A DNA stretch of 19,018 nt from an uncultured Bartonella sp. (GCA_946481695.1 CAMLON010000031.1:1-19018); one strand, 5' to 3'. Shown: positions 9,466-16,547, counted from the stretch's first letter. Numbers and translations: made by a program. The notes: generated from the sequence alone by a model not told the origin.

Positions 9466-9507
9466 CCTGAAACAGTTTTTAAATTATGAATTGTTTCAGG
9501 ATTTTTT
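9466..9507 (+). terminator. Rho-independent terminator after the FMN reductase gene
   Basis: CCTGAAACA (9466-9474) pairs with TGTTTCAGG (9492-9500) in a perfect 9-bp stem with a 17-base AT-rich loop, followed by ATTTTTT. It starts 11 bases after the stop codon at 9455. Confidence 0.85.
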
Positions 9508-9517
9508 ATATTTAAAA

Positions 9518-9556
9518 GTATTATAATATAATTTTATCGTAATTAAATTATAATAC
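9518..9556. repeat. AT-only near-perfect inverted repeat
   Basis: GTATTATAAT (9518-9527) pairs with ATTATAATAC (9547-9556); after one mismatch the stem continues with TAATT/AATTA, leaving a 7-base loop. That makes 15 of 16 possible pairs, almost all A-T. It lies between a terminator and the next gene, so it may be an operator, a cruciform-forming site or a weak second terminator. It has no T-run of its own. Confidence 0.6.
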
Positions 9557-9649
9557 ACGGTTTCATAAAATGTGAACGCTAAATTTTGAAATGCCTTTAT
9601 ATCTCTCATTTGAATCCCCATATATTATTTAGACATCGGGGAGTGAAAA

Positions 9650-9988
9650 ATGGATAATATAAATACTTTAATTCAATGGCAGCCTTACCAGTTGATGAAT
9701 GCGGCGCTATTGGTTGTTATAATCAATCTTTCTTTAGGCTTCTCTTTGTGGAAGTCTTTATCGGATAGTGGTTGGGCAAGATTCTTTGACATCTCGTCCA
9801 TATTAACGGCTGTGGGGGCTGTTTCACTCGCAATAACAGCAACCCGTGTGGAGGTCGTCGATTATCTTGTCAACGTTTCCATTTCATTACTGGCAGCCGG
9901 CATTCTGATGACTGTTTTTGGTGCTATTTGTGATGTTGCCCATCGGCTTAGCCTTTATCGCGACATGCATCACAATAAAGAGGCATAA
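9650..9988 (+). CDS. Small three-helix inner-membrane protein, unrecognised
   Basis: This 112-residue protein has a strong Shine-Dalgarno (GGGGAG, about 9638-9643) and an ATG at 9650. Three hydrophobic segments are visible: about residues 15-34 (LMNAALLVVIINLSLGFSLW), 46-64 (FDISSILTAVGAVSLAI) and 72-93 (LVNVSISLLAAGILMTVFGA). A short charged C-terminal tail (HRLSLYRDMHHNKEA) follows. No catalytic motif is apparent and I do not recognise a named family. It is a single-gene unit flanked by the AT-rich inverted repeat upstream and a large terminator hairpin that begins at its stop codon, which argues that it is a real, independently expressed gene. Confidence 0.75.
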   Translation: MDNINTLIQWQPYQLMNAALLVVIINLSLGFSLWKSLSDSGWARFFDISSILTAVGAVSLAITATRVEVVDYLVNVSISLLAAGILMTVFGAICDVAHRLSLYRDMHHNKEA

Positions 9989-10031
9989 TGCTTTGCATGC
10001 CCAAGGACAAAATGGGCATCAAAAGCATTTT
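9987..10031 (+). terminator. Large terminator hairpin overlapping the stop of the three-helix membrane protein gene
   Basis: ATGCTTT (9988-9994) and ATGCCCA (9997-10003) pair with TGGGCAT (10013-10019) and AAAGCAT (10022-10028). There is one 2-by-2 internal mismatch and a 9-base loop, and TTT follows. The stem begins within the stop codon at 9986-9988. The T-run is short, but the 14 paired positions make a strong hairpin. Confidence 0.75.
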
Positions 10032-10069
10032 ACCACCCATTATGGTTTCATTGGTATTTTTGTAAATTA

Positions 10070-10082
10070 CCGGAAATTCCGG
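10070..10082. repeat. Short palindrome between two terminators
   Basis: CCGGAAATTCCGG is a 13-base perfect palindrome (6-1-6) in the gap between convergent genes. Its position between two hairpins makes it a further secondary structure at the 3' ends rather than an obvious operator. Confidence 0.5.
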
Positions 10083-10087
10083 AAAAG

Positions 10088-10118
10088 AGTTGAGAGAATA
10101 ATGTTGGCTCAACTTTTT
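10088..10118. terminator. Second terminator hairpin, overlapping the stop of the convergent gene
   Basis: AGTTGAG (10088-10094) pairs with CTCAACT (10108-10114) across a 13-base loop. On the plus strand TTTTT follows, and on the minus strand TCTTTTCC follows, so it may act in both directions between the convergent membrane-protein and TIGR01244-family genes. It includes the stop codon of the latter. Confidence 0.6.
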
Positions 10119-10438
10119 GCAAGGTGATAAAGCGTTTCAGCCCTATGTCCGGATTTACAATAAGCAAGAAGCGGATATTCAGATGCCTTTAAAGCCTCTC
10201 TCATAGAGGAAATGCTTTTCTCGTCAATATTCGGCGGTGTGACAGGAATATAGTAGCATTTCAGACCGTGAGCTTTGGCAACTTTTTCGATAGAAGTGTA
10301 AGTTGGCTGATTTTGCTGTTCGTTGTCGGGACGGTTGCAAATGATTGTTTTGAAACCGGCTTTGGCAAGTTCGTCGACAAAGTCTTCCGTGATCTGCCCG
10401 CAAACGAAAACGCCATCATCAATCTCGGTCAAGTTCAT
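10109..10438 (-). CDS. TIGR01244-family (DUF442) rhodanese/phosphatase-like protein
   Basis: A 109-residue single-domain protein of the family that forms the N-terminal half of Blh (beta-lactamase-hydrolase-like) proteins and is annotated as a TIGR01244-family sulfur transferase. It has a dual-specificity-phosphatase-like fold with a rhodanese-type active loop. The conserved motif NRPDNE is at residues 35-40, and the catalytic loop is YCKSGHRA with Cys94 and Arg99. The start MNLTEIDDGVFVCGQ is typical (family members begin with a short strand ending in GQ). In relatives this domain accompanies sulfide handling; here no metallo-beta-lactamase domain or persulfide dioxygenase gene is nearby, so the role is open. 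GAGAGTG precedes the ATG at 10438. It is transcribed divergently from fdhD. Confidence 0.85.
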   Translation of the reverse strand: MNLTEIDDGVFVCGQITEDFVDELAKAGFKTIICNRPDNEQQNQPTYTSIEKVAKAHGLKCYYIPVTPPNIDEKSISSMREALKASEYPLLAYCKSGHRAETLYHLAKS

Positions 10439-10647
10439 CAGAATTCACTCTCTAAAATATATCGGTTATTACTTGTTCACAAAAATATTCTGATGCAGGA
10501 ACCTTGGCAAGCGTGTCTCTAACTTATAAAACATCAAAATTGGTAGCGGGCCTCCGGTTTTGGCAATAGGTGAATATGGCCCAAAAAGCTGAAGACAATC
10601 GTGTTATATAGCCGGTAAGCAATTTTATTCGGAATGAATGACGTTAA

Positions 10648-11499
10648 ATGACTATTTTAAAAAAGGCGTGCCCTGTCGAAAAAAAGGCGGAGTCAACATT
10701 CAGCGATACGGTGCTTGTTGATGCGGATATTGTTTCAAAAGGTGACCGGAAGATAAAGCAAATCCGGAAAACTGTTGCCGAAGAAGTGCCAATTGCTCTT
10801 TCTTACGATGGTACGACGCAAGCTGTTTTGATGGCTTCTCCTGATGATCTTACAGATTTTGCCTACGGGTTCAGTCTAACGGAAGAATTTATCAGTGACC
10901 CTGACGAGATTGAAAATATTGATATTGTTCCTTTGTCACGGGGAATAGATGTGCAGATCGCTTTGCGGGTTGATCGGCGTGAGGCGTTTCGTAAGCGTCG
11001 TCGTTCTATGGCAGGTCCTGTCGGTTGTGGTCTTTGCGGTATAGAATCAATTGACGCGGCAATGCGCGATATCGACGAAGTAAAACGGACAGACGTTCAT
11101 TTTGATCAGGATGAAATTTTTGCCGCAGCACGTGAAATTTGCGGCAAACAGATTCTGAACAATGCAACAAGAGCAGTTCATGCCGCCGCTTTTTATGAAA
11201 AAAATAAAGGTATAATTGCAGTTCGTGAAGACGTCGGCAGGCACAATGCGCTCGACAAACTTTGCGGTCATCTGTTTTATAATCGCGAGGATGTCAGTTC
11301 CGGTTTTATTGTAGTAACCAGCCGTTTGTCTGTTGAAATGGTACAAAAAGCTGCAGTTTCAGGCGTTTCTACGCTGGTAGCAGTGTCTGCAGCAACTGCG
11401 GAAGCCATTCGAATAGGCCAAAAGTGCAACATGACATTAATTGGTCGCACTAGAGAGAAGGACTTCGAAATTTATTGCGGCAAAGAATGGATTATCTGA
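10648..11499 (+). CDS. fdhD: Formate dehydrogenase accessory sulfurtransferase FdhD
   Basis: FdhD transfers sulfur from a cysteine desulfurase to the molybdenum cofactor of formate dehydrogenase, a step needed for that enzyme's activity. The 283-residue protein shows the signature GPVGCGLCGIESI with Cys127 and Cys130 (the essential CxxC), upstream LMASPDDLTDFAYGFSLTEE (61-80), and downstream REDVGRHNALDKLCG and TSRLSVEMVQKAAVSG, all hallmarks of the family. The ATG at 10648 has no strong Shine-Dalgarno. No formate dehydrogenase or molybdenum cofactor gene lies in the window, so its client must be elsewhere. The gene stands alone, with the divergent TIGR01244-family gene to the left and the convergent tiny ORF to the right. 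Confidence 0.96.
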   Translation: MTILKKACPVEKKAESTFSDTVLVDADIVSKGDRKIKQIRKTVAEEVPIALSYDGTTQAVLMASPDDLTDFAYGFSLTEEFISDPDEIENIDIVPLSRGIDVQIALRVDRREAFRKRRRSMAGPVGCGLCGIESIDAAMRDIDEVKRTDVHFDQDEIFAAAREICGKQILNNATRAVHAAAFYEKNKGIIAVREDVGRHNALDKLCGHLFYNREDVSSGFIVVTSRLSVEMVQKAAVSGVSTLVAVSAATAEAIRIGQKCNMTLIGRTREKDFEIYCGKEWII

Positions 11500-11550
11500 T
11501 CCATCTCAAGTCGCAATTCATCGCGCATGGGCACAAACTGGCCGCATGCG

Positions 11551-11583
11551 AAAAACATAAGCGCGCATATCCTTCATGCACGC
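11551..11583 (-). terminator. Terminator of the tiny minus-strand ORF
   Basis: On the minus strand GCGTGCAT (11583-11576) pairs with ATGCGCGC (11568-11561) in an 8-bp, GC-rich stem containing one G-U pair, with a 7-base loop. The tail is TTATGTTTTT. It begins 16 bases after the stop of the 30-codon ORF at 11599. Confidence 0.7.
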
Positions 11584-11598
11584 CAAAATCCTTAAACC

Positions 11599-11691
11599 TC
11601 AGTTCAATCCCATTACAGCAAAGGCGATTGCAACATTTGTGCTAACAATCATCATTGAATAGAACACTGCAATTTTCATCATATCAGCCAT
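11599..11691 (-). CDS. Tiny hydrophobic protein (30 codons), unrecognised
   Basis: An ATG at 11691 opens a 30-codon frame ending in TGA at 11601-11599. It starts MADMMKIAVFYSMMIVS and ends AFAVMGLN. After a short polar or charged start the whole chain is one hydrophobic stretch (about residues 7-28), so a single-pass inner-membrane microprotein is likely. A near-ideal Shine-Dalgarno, AGAGGTGAG, lies just upstream (11695-11703). A promoter with TTGCCC and TATATT at exactly 17-base spacing lies at 11765-11737, and a GC-rich terminator follows the stop. These independent signals in the right order and spacing are the reason for calling it. Small subunits of membrane enzymes look like this (for example CydX or KdpF), but I see no specific match. 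Confidence 0.65.
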   Translation of the reverse strand: MADMMKIAVFYSMMIVSTNVAIAFAVMGLN

Positions 11692-11722
11692 GATCTCACC
11701 TCTATATCTCTCGTATCACAAT

Positions 11723-11741
11723 ATGTTACAACACGTAATAT
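11723..11741 (-). promoter_or_regulatory. Imperfect palindrome downstream of the tiny-ORF promoter
   Basis: ATGTTAC (11723-11729) and GTAATAT (11735-11741) form a 6-of-7 dyad around AACAC. It overlaps the -10 element and the expected transcription start of the tiny ORF. Its half-sites (TGTTAC, GTAATA) resemble those of the adjacent perfect palindrome, so the pair may be tandem operators for one regulator. Confidence 0.4.
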
Positions 11742-11765
11742 AACAATGTGTTATAAATCGGGCAA
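11737..11765 (-). promoter_or_regulatory. Promoter of the tiny ORF with an operator in the spacer
   Basis: On the minus strand TTGCCC (11765-11760) is followed after exactly 17 bases by TATATT (11742-11737). The perfect palindrome TATAACA-3-TGTTATA (11739-11755) fills most of the spacer and runs into the -10, the classical position for a repressor operator. The predicted transcript start is near 11730, which gives a leader of about 40 bases. The regulator is unknown. Confidence 0.55.
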
Positions 11766-11790
11766 TCGCAGAAAGTTCCATAAATTTTTT

Positions 11791-11819
11791 GAAAATCCCG
11801 TAATTTCACGGTTTTTTCG
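11791..11819 (+). terminator. Possible weak terminator upstream of the flhA leader
   Basis: CCGT (11798-11801) pairs with ACGG (11808-11811), extended after a 2-base mismatch by GAAAA/TTTTC, and the right arm contains six T. It could stop plus-strand transcription coming from fdhD before flhA. The core stem is only 4 bp, so the call is weak. Confidence 0.3.
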
Positions 11820-12055
11820 CAATTTCAGGGCAAGCTCTTAATGCTTGATCAGAATGATTGCCTGTTTTCTATCACTTTTAGGCCACGTTGGTTACTTTTT
11901 TGTAAAATTTCGTGAGCATGTTTTAAAACTTTATGGGGTGGTACGATATTTTCATCACCTTCGCGCAAGCTTCGTTTTCTATTTTTGTAAACAACTTGAA
12001 GGTAAGGACAAATGTAAACGCATTGTCGTGCCTTTTTCGCGTTAAGGAGAATAAC

Positions 12056-14149
12056 GTGCAGCAAAGCGCCGTAAACTCGATTGGCAAAAGCAGTAAATTT
12101 TCCGGAAGTGATATCGGTTTCGCTGCCGGTATTGTCATTATTCTGACGGTTTTGTTTTTGCCTGTTCCATCATTCGTTCTGGATATGGGGCTATCTTTTT
12201 CGATAGCATTCTCGGTTCTGATTTTGATGGTGGCGTTGTGGATCCAACGTCCGCTCGACTTTTCCGCCTTTCCGACGGTGCTGCTTATCGCAACGATGCT
12301 GCGTCTGTCGCTCAATATTGCAACGACACGTGTTATTCTCACCCATGGTGATGAAGGCTATACCGCTGCCGGTCATGTCATTCACGGTTTTTCACAATTC
12401 GTGATGGGCGGTGACTTTGTTATCGGTCTTGTCGTCTTTGCCATTCTCGTTATTGTAAATTTTCTGGTTATTACCAAAGGTGCAACGCGTATTGCGGAAG
12501 TTGGCGCACGTTTTACCTTGGATGCTATTCCTGGCAAACAGATGGCGATTGACGCCGACCTTTCATCCGGTTTGATTGATGAAAAACAGGCCCAAGTTCG
12601 TCGGCGCGAGCTTGAAGAGGAAAGTTCCTTTTTCGGTTCTATGGATGGTGCTTCCAAATTCGTTCGTGGTGACGCGGTCGCCGGTCTTATTATTACAGCC
12701 GTCAATATTTTTGGCGGTATTGTTATCGGTGTTACCCGCCATGGCATGGATGTCTCGCAGGCAGCCGATGTTTTCACAAAACTCTCGGTTGGTGATGGTC
12801 TGGTAACCCAGATACCGGCTTTGATTGTTTCTCTTGCTGCCGGTCTTCTTGTTTCAAAAGGCGGCACACGCGGCTCAACCGAAAAAGCGGTGTTCGGCCA
12901 GTTGGGTGGTTACCCGAAAGCTTTGTTTGTTGCCTCGATCCTGCTTGCAGTTTTGGGGCTCATGCCGGGATTACCTGCATTTCCGTTCTTGACGATTGCC
13001 GCTCTTCTTGCCGGTATCGGTTTTTCAATTCCGCGGCGCCTACAGCGTCAGGCAGCCGAAGAACAGGCTTTGAAGGCTCAGGAAGATGCCATAGCCCAAA
13101 AAGAACAGAGCCAATCTGTTAAAGCATCGCTTGAAAAACCGGCTATCGAACTTGTATTGGGTAAACAATTGGCCACGCGTTTGTTGCCCCATCAGACAGA
13201 GCTAGCCAACCGCGTTGCCAAAATGCGCCGCAAATTCGCAACCGATTTCGGCTTTGTTATTCCGGAAATCGAAGTAACAGACGATTATAAAACACCGCCA
13301 AAATCCTATCAGATCAAATTGCATGGTACGGTTGTTGCCTCTTATGAAATGCGCATTGGTGATGTTCTGGTTATGCTTGGCGATAAACCGGCTCCAAAAC
13401 TCCCCGGTGAGGAAGTGCGTGAACCGGCATTCGGAATGCGTGCTTTTGCGACTTCTGAAACATTCCGTTCCGAACTTGCACGTGAAGGATATATGGCCGT
13501 TGATAATCTTTCGGTTCTGCTTACTCATTTGAGCGAGGTTCTGCGCAATAATCTGGCCCAATTGTTATCTTACAAGGATATGCGTATACTGCTTGAGCGT
13601 TTAGGCCCTGAATATCGTAAACTTCTTGAAGAAATTTGCCCGGCACATCTTTCCTATTCAGGTTTGCAATCGGTTTTGAAATTGTTGTTGGCAGAACGTG
13701 TTTCAATCAGCAATCTCGACCAGATTCTTGAAGCGATCGCTGAAATTGCACCGCATGTCCGCCGTGCAGAATTGATCGTCGAACATGTTCGTATGCGTAT
13801 GTCTCAACAGATATGTGGCGATTTGTCCGATAATGGTGTATTGAATGTCTTGCGGCTTGGCAGTCATTGGGATCTGGTCTTCCATCAGGCATTGAAACGT
13901 GACGCCAAAGGCGAAATTGTCGAATTCGATATTGATCCGAGAGAACTTGAAAAATTCGGTGCGCAGGCTACAACTGCTATTCGCAAACATATGGAAAAAG
14001 GCGAGAGATTTGTTCTCATTACCTCTCCGGAAGCACGGCCTTATGTTCGTATGATTATTGAGCGGTTGTTTGCAACTCTTCCAGTTCTCTCTCACGCGGA
14101 AATTGCCCGTGGTGTCGAGGTCAAGACTTTGGGGACAATTGCCGATTAG
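12056..14149 (+). CDS. flhA: Flagellar type III export gate protein FlhA
   Basis: FlhA forms the nonameric ring of the flagellar export gate: an N-terminal membrane domain couples proton flow to export, and a cytoplasmic domain docks chaperone-substrate complexes. The frame opens at 11933, but I take the GTG at 12056 because AAGGAG (12044-12049) sits 6 bases before it, the resulting 697 residues match the usual length, and the extra 41 residues look like translated leader. Visible features include [16 protein letters not shown] (83-98), the conserved loop [15 protein letters not shown] (139-153) continuing to [27 protein letters not shown] (193-207), and a long soluble C-terminal half ending [11 protein letters not shown]. 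It heads a six-gene flagellar run; fliR starts 12 bases after its stop. No promoter is convincing in the 12000-region leader. Confidence 0.97.
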   Translation: MQQSAVNSIGKSSKFSGSDIGFAAGIVIILTVLFLPVPSFVLDMGLSFSIAFSVLILMVALWIQRPLDFSAFPTVLLIATMLRLSLNIATTRVILTHGDEGYTAAGHVIHGFSQFVMGGDFVIGLVVFAILVIVNFLVITKGATRIAEVGARFTLDAIPGKQMAIDADLSSGLIDEKQAQVRRRELEEESSFFGSMDGASKFVRGDAVAGLIITAVNIFGGIVIGVTRHGMDVSQAADVFTKLSVGDGLVTQIPALIVSLAAGLLVSKGGTRGSTEKAVFGQLGGYPKALFVASILLAVLGLMPGLPAFPFLTIAALLAGIGFSIPRRLQRQAAEEQALKAQEDAIAQKEQSQSVKASLEKPAIELVLGKQLATRLLPHQTELANRVAKMRRKFATDFGFVIPEIEVTDDYKTPPKSYQIKLHGTVVASYEMRIGDVLVMLGDKPAPKLPGEEVREPAFGMRAFATSETFRSELAREGYMAVDNLSVLLTHLSEVLRNNLAQLLSYKDMRILLERLGPEYRKLLEEICPAHLSYSGLQSVLKLLLAERVSISNLDQILEAIAEIAPHVRRAELIVEHVRMRMSQQICGDLSDNGVLNVLRLGSHWDLVFHQALKRDAKGEIVEFDIDPRELEKFGAQATTAIRKHMEKGERFVLITSPEARPYVRMIIERLFATLPVLSHAEIARGVEVKTLGTIAD

Positions 14150-14161
14150 AAGGAATAGAAC

Positions 14162-14929
14162 ATGTCCTTTGCACTTTTGCCCATAGATCAGCTGGTGATC
14201 ATCGCCATGCTGATCTTTGCGCGTGTAGGGGCCTGTCTTATGTTGATGCCGGGGATATCAAGCGCGCGTATCCCGATGAATTTCAGACTTTTTCTGGCAA
14301 TAGCATTTTCGTTGATTATGGTGCCACTTTCGGGGTCTAATTTTACCACCATTGCTCAAAACCCGACTTTGGCAACACTGGTATCCGGAATTGTCAGTGA
14401 ATCGCTTGTCGGCGCAACATTCGGTGTTATTGCGCAAGCTTATATGTGGGCGCTCCAATTCATGGCCAATATTATTGGCATGTCGATCGGTTATTCCGGT
14501 CAACCGGGAACCAGTGTCATCGAATCTATGCCGGAAACACAGGTTGCCAATATGATAACCATTGGTGCCTTGATGTTATTTTTTGCTGGCGATCTTCATA
14601 TGATTGTTATCCGCGGACTTATGACATCCTATCAAGTTGTACCGGTTTCTCTCACTCCTGCGCCCCAATCTGCTTTGATCGATTTTCAGGATGCTCTGTC
14701 ACAAACGTTTTTGACAACTTTGCGCATTGCTTCGCCATTTATTATTTATTCAATATTGGTGAATATTGCTGTCGGTCTTATCAATAAACTGACGCCGACA
14801 ATTCCGGTCTATTTCATTTCCATGCCGTTTGTGATGTTCGGCGGGCTTTTGCTTATCTATTATCTATTGCCGGAAATTTTGACATTTTTCGGGGCAGAAT
14901 ATGCCTCGTGGTTGAATAGGGGGCCATGA
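14162..14929 (+). CDS. fliR: Flagellar export gate protein FliR
   Basis: FliR is a polytopic membrane component of the FliP-FliQ-FliR export gate in the basal body. The 255 residues show the family's N-terminal pattern (IIAMLIFARVGACLMLMPG, with the conserved R and G), IPMNFRLFLAIAFSLIMVP, a central FGVIAQAYMWALQFMANIIG with the signature GMSIGYSGQPGTSVI after it, and a hydrophobic C-terminal half including LVNIAVGLINKLTPTIPVYF. AAGGA (14150-14154) precedes the ATG by 7 bases. Its stop overlaps the start of the next gene (ATGA), implying coupled translation. fliQ and fliP are not in the window. Confidence 0.96.
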   Translation: MSFALLPIDQLVIIAMLIFARVGACLMLMPGISSARIPMNFRLFLAIAFSLIMVPLSGSNFTTIAQNPTLATLVSGIVSESLVGATFGVIAQAYMWALQFMANIIGMSIGYSGQPGTSVIESMPETQVANMITIGALMLFFAGDLHMIVIRGLMTSYQVVPVSLTPAPQSALIDFQDALSQTFLTTLRIASPFIIYSILVNIAVGLINKLTPTIPVYFISMPFVMFGGLLLIYYLLPEILTFFGAEYASWLNRGP

Positions 14930-15324
14930 TGCCGACATCAAGTCAACGATATGCCAGGCTTTTAAAAGCGCAAAAACTGGTAAAAGCACGTGATGAAGCG
15001 GAACTTGAAGGCACGCAGACTCAACGCTCGGCATTAACTGATGAAGACCAATTCCTGTTTTCAATAATGGAACATGGTTCGGCTTCCAATTTGTTCGATC
15101 CGATGATGGTTTCTAAGCGGCTCGATAAAAACGCTCGTAAAGAGGCAATCCTTGACAATATCATTGCCCAACAGAGAAAAACGCTGCTGCAATCGACCCG
15201 TCGGTGTGACGTTATCGACGAAAAACGTAAAGCTGCAGAGGATGCGGAAGAGCGTAAAGAAATGGCACAAATGCTTGAAGAATATGTTGCCGCAAAAATC
15301 GTCAAAGACACCAGTTTGGGATAA
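14926..15324 (+). CDS. FliJ-like coiled-coil flagellar protein
   Basis: A 132-residue, highly charged, Ala/Glu/Lys/Arg-rich protein with no signal or membrane segment, predicted to be mostly helical. The start (SQRYARLLKAQKLVKARDEAELE) resembles FliJ, the coiled-coil stalk-like component of the flagellar ATPase complex, and a second helix runs from about residue 70 to 125 (RRCDVIDEKRKAAEDAEERK). The start overlaps the fliR stop; an ATG one codon later (14929) is equally possible. Its place directly after fliR and before flgJ supports a flagellar role. The link to FliJ rests on coiled-coil character and context rather than a diagnostic motif, so I give no symbol. Confidence 0.7.
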   Translation: MMPTSSQRYARLLKAQKLVKARDEAELEGTQTQRSALTDEDQFLFSIMEHGSASNLFDPMMVSKRLDKNARKEAILDNIIAQQRKTLLQSTRRCDVIDEKRKAAEDAEERKEMAQMLEEYVAAKIVKDTSLG

Positions 15325-15348
15325 GCTTTGTCATTTAAGGTGAAAATT

Positions 15349-15393
15349 GAGGGAAAACTGTCTTGAACGTTTTAGCGTGAAAAGACTTTCCTC
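15349..15393 (+). repeat. Imperfect stem-loop between the FliJ-like gene and flgJ
   Basis: GAGG, AAA and GTCTT (15349-15364, with small bulges) pair with AAGACTTTCCTC (15382-15393) around a loop of about 17 bases. It lies in the only sizeable gap (121 bases) inside the flagellar operon and has no T-run. It may be an RNA processing or stability element, or an operator for an internal promoter. Confidence 0.4.
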
Positions 15394-15446
15394 AAGAATT
15401 CCAATGTCCGGATTTTTACCGGAACAGGCTTACAAGAGGACGAATA

Positions 15447-16049
15447 ATGGCCATTCAACCACCTTCAGACTTGGTACTTGATGTGTCAAGAGCGGCTGAT
15501 CCTCTAGAATATAGAGCTTCTGTCGAGAAATTGCGCAACGCACAAAGTGCTGTGCGGGCGGCAAATCTGGAAATGTCAGGCAACGGTTTTTCGGATATGG
15601 CGAAAACCGGTGATAGTGCATCAACATCATCGCTTCCGGGACAATATGCCAATCAGGTAAAAATAAAAGAAAAATCTGCTAACGCCGATCACACAGAAGC
15701 TTATAAAAAGTTTGAAGCTTTTATGTTGCAATCCTTCATCCAGAATATGTTCACCACCGATACTCCTTCGGTCTTCGGTAAAGGCCAAGCGGGGGAATAT
15801 TGGAAATCCATGATGGCCGAATCCATGGCCAAAGAAGTGGCTGATCGCGGGGGCATCGGCGTTGCAAAAATGCTTGAACGCGATGAACAGATGAAACAGG
15901 GGCAAGTTCCCGACGGTGGCATGGAAGGGGTAGGTACAGCTTTTGGCAATCTTGCGCGGTCTGATCAGAATACTCAGGCGACCGTCGACAATATTGTTCA
16001 TAGCCACGATATCAACTTCGTGCGCAAACAAATGACCGAAAATACTTGA
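15447..16049 (+). CDS. flgJ: Flagellar rod-binding protein, FlgJ N-terminal type
   Basis: The product carries the rod-binding (rod-capping) domain that scaffolds assembly of the flagellar rod in the periplasm. The domain covers about residues 85-145: AYKKFEAFMLQSFIQNMF, then AGEYWKSMMAESMAKEV and ADRGGIGVAKML, the classic pattern ending in GGIGLA-type residues. The muramidase domain of gammaproteobacterial FlgJ is absent, as is usual in alphaproteobacteria, so the lytic enzyme must be a separate gene. The first ~80 residues are polar and low in hydrophobicity, with no cleavable signal, consistent with export through the flagellar pathway. AGAGGA (15435-15440) precedes the ATG by 6 bases. The total is 200 residues. 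Confidence 0.9.
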   Translation: MAIQPPSDLVLDVSRAADPLEYRASVEKLRNAQSAVRAANLEMSGNGFSDMAKTGDSASTSSLPGQYANQVKIKEKSANADHTEAYKKFEAFMLQSFIQNMFTTDTPSVFGKGQAGEYWKSMMAESMAKEVADRGGIGVAKMLERDEQMKQGQVPDGGMEGVGTAFGNLARSDQNTQATVDNIVHSHDINFVRKQMTENT

Positions 16050-16097
16050 TCGTTTTATTATAAATTGTGGTAATATGCTCAATCAAAGGAGATTCAA

Positions 16098-16547
16098 ATG
16101 TCTTTAGCTGAGCAATCAGGCGAACAAAATACAGCTTTGGCTTCGGCAAAGGCTCATATCAATGATCCGGCGGCAAGAGATGTTGCCTTGGCGCGCTTTG
16201 CAGCTGTCGTCAATTCACTTGAAGAGGTTGTTGACTATGAAACCGGTGCTCTTGAAAAGCACGAGAATCCCGATTTTAATGATATCAACGCCCGTAAAGC
16301 CCGTGGCTTACGCGATCTGAACCTGTCAATGGCCGACGTTGGCCGTTATTTTGACGATGTTGTGGAAAGCAAGGTTGAAGCCTTGCTCGGCGGTTTGCAA
16401 AAGAAGCTTGAACGCAATAGTGAATTGTTGAAGATGCATCTTGAAGCTGTGACCGAATTGTCGCAAATGATGCAGGAAGCAGCGCGCGAGCAAGAGACAG
16501 ATGGCACATATGATCCATTCACAGTCAATACCGGCCAGCATAAATGA
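16098..16547 (+). CDS. FlgN-like flagellar export chaperone
   Basis: A 149-residue, soluble, helix-rich protein beginning about 50 bases after flgJ with a strong Shine-Dalgarno (AAAGGAG, 16085-16091) six bases before the ATG. Long amphipathic segments (DVALARFAAVVNSLEEVVDY; VESKVEALLGGLQKKLERNS; HLEAVTELSQMMQEAARE) separated by a middle region match the helical layout of FlgN, which chaperones the hook-filament junction proteins FlgK and FlgL to the export gate. The C-terminal tail (YDPFTVNTGQHK) is polar. The assignment relies on size, helical layout and operon position. The stop overlaps the next start (ATGA). Confidence 0.68.
   Translation: MSLAEQSGEQNTALASAKAHINDPAARDVALARFAAVVNSLEEVVDYETGALEKHENPDFNDINARKARGLRDLNLSMADVGRYFDDVVESKVEALLGGLQKKLERNSELLKMHLEAVTELSQMMQEAAREQETDGTYDPFTVNTGQHK

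Noticed and set aside
11717..11732. Partial resemblance to an NrdR box (CACAATATGTT) upstream of the tiny ORF
   Set aside because: Only the left part matches the consensus; the right half-site is broken and no nrd gene is present. The dyads described separately fit better.
11845..12045. 66-codon plus-strand frame upstream of flhA
   Set aside because: It has no ribosome site, an aromatic-rich composition without a coherent pattern, and overlaps the flhA leader; best explained as non-coding leader.
12382..12867. 161-codon minus-strand frame inside flhA
   Set aside because: It lies fully antisense to conserved FlhA sequence; the translation is low in complexity (rich in P, T, S, R) with no domain, as expected for a shadow frame.
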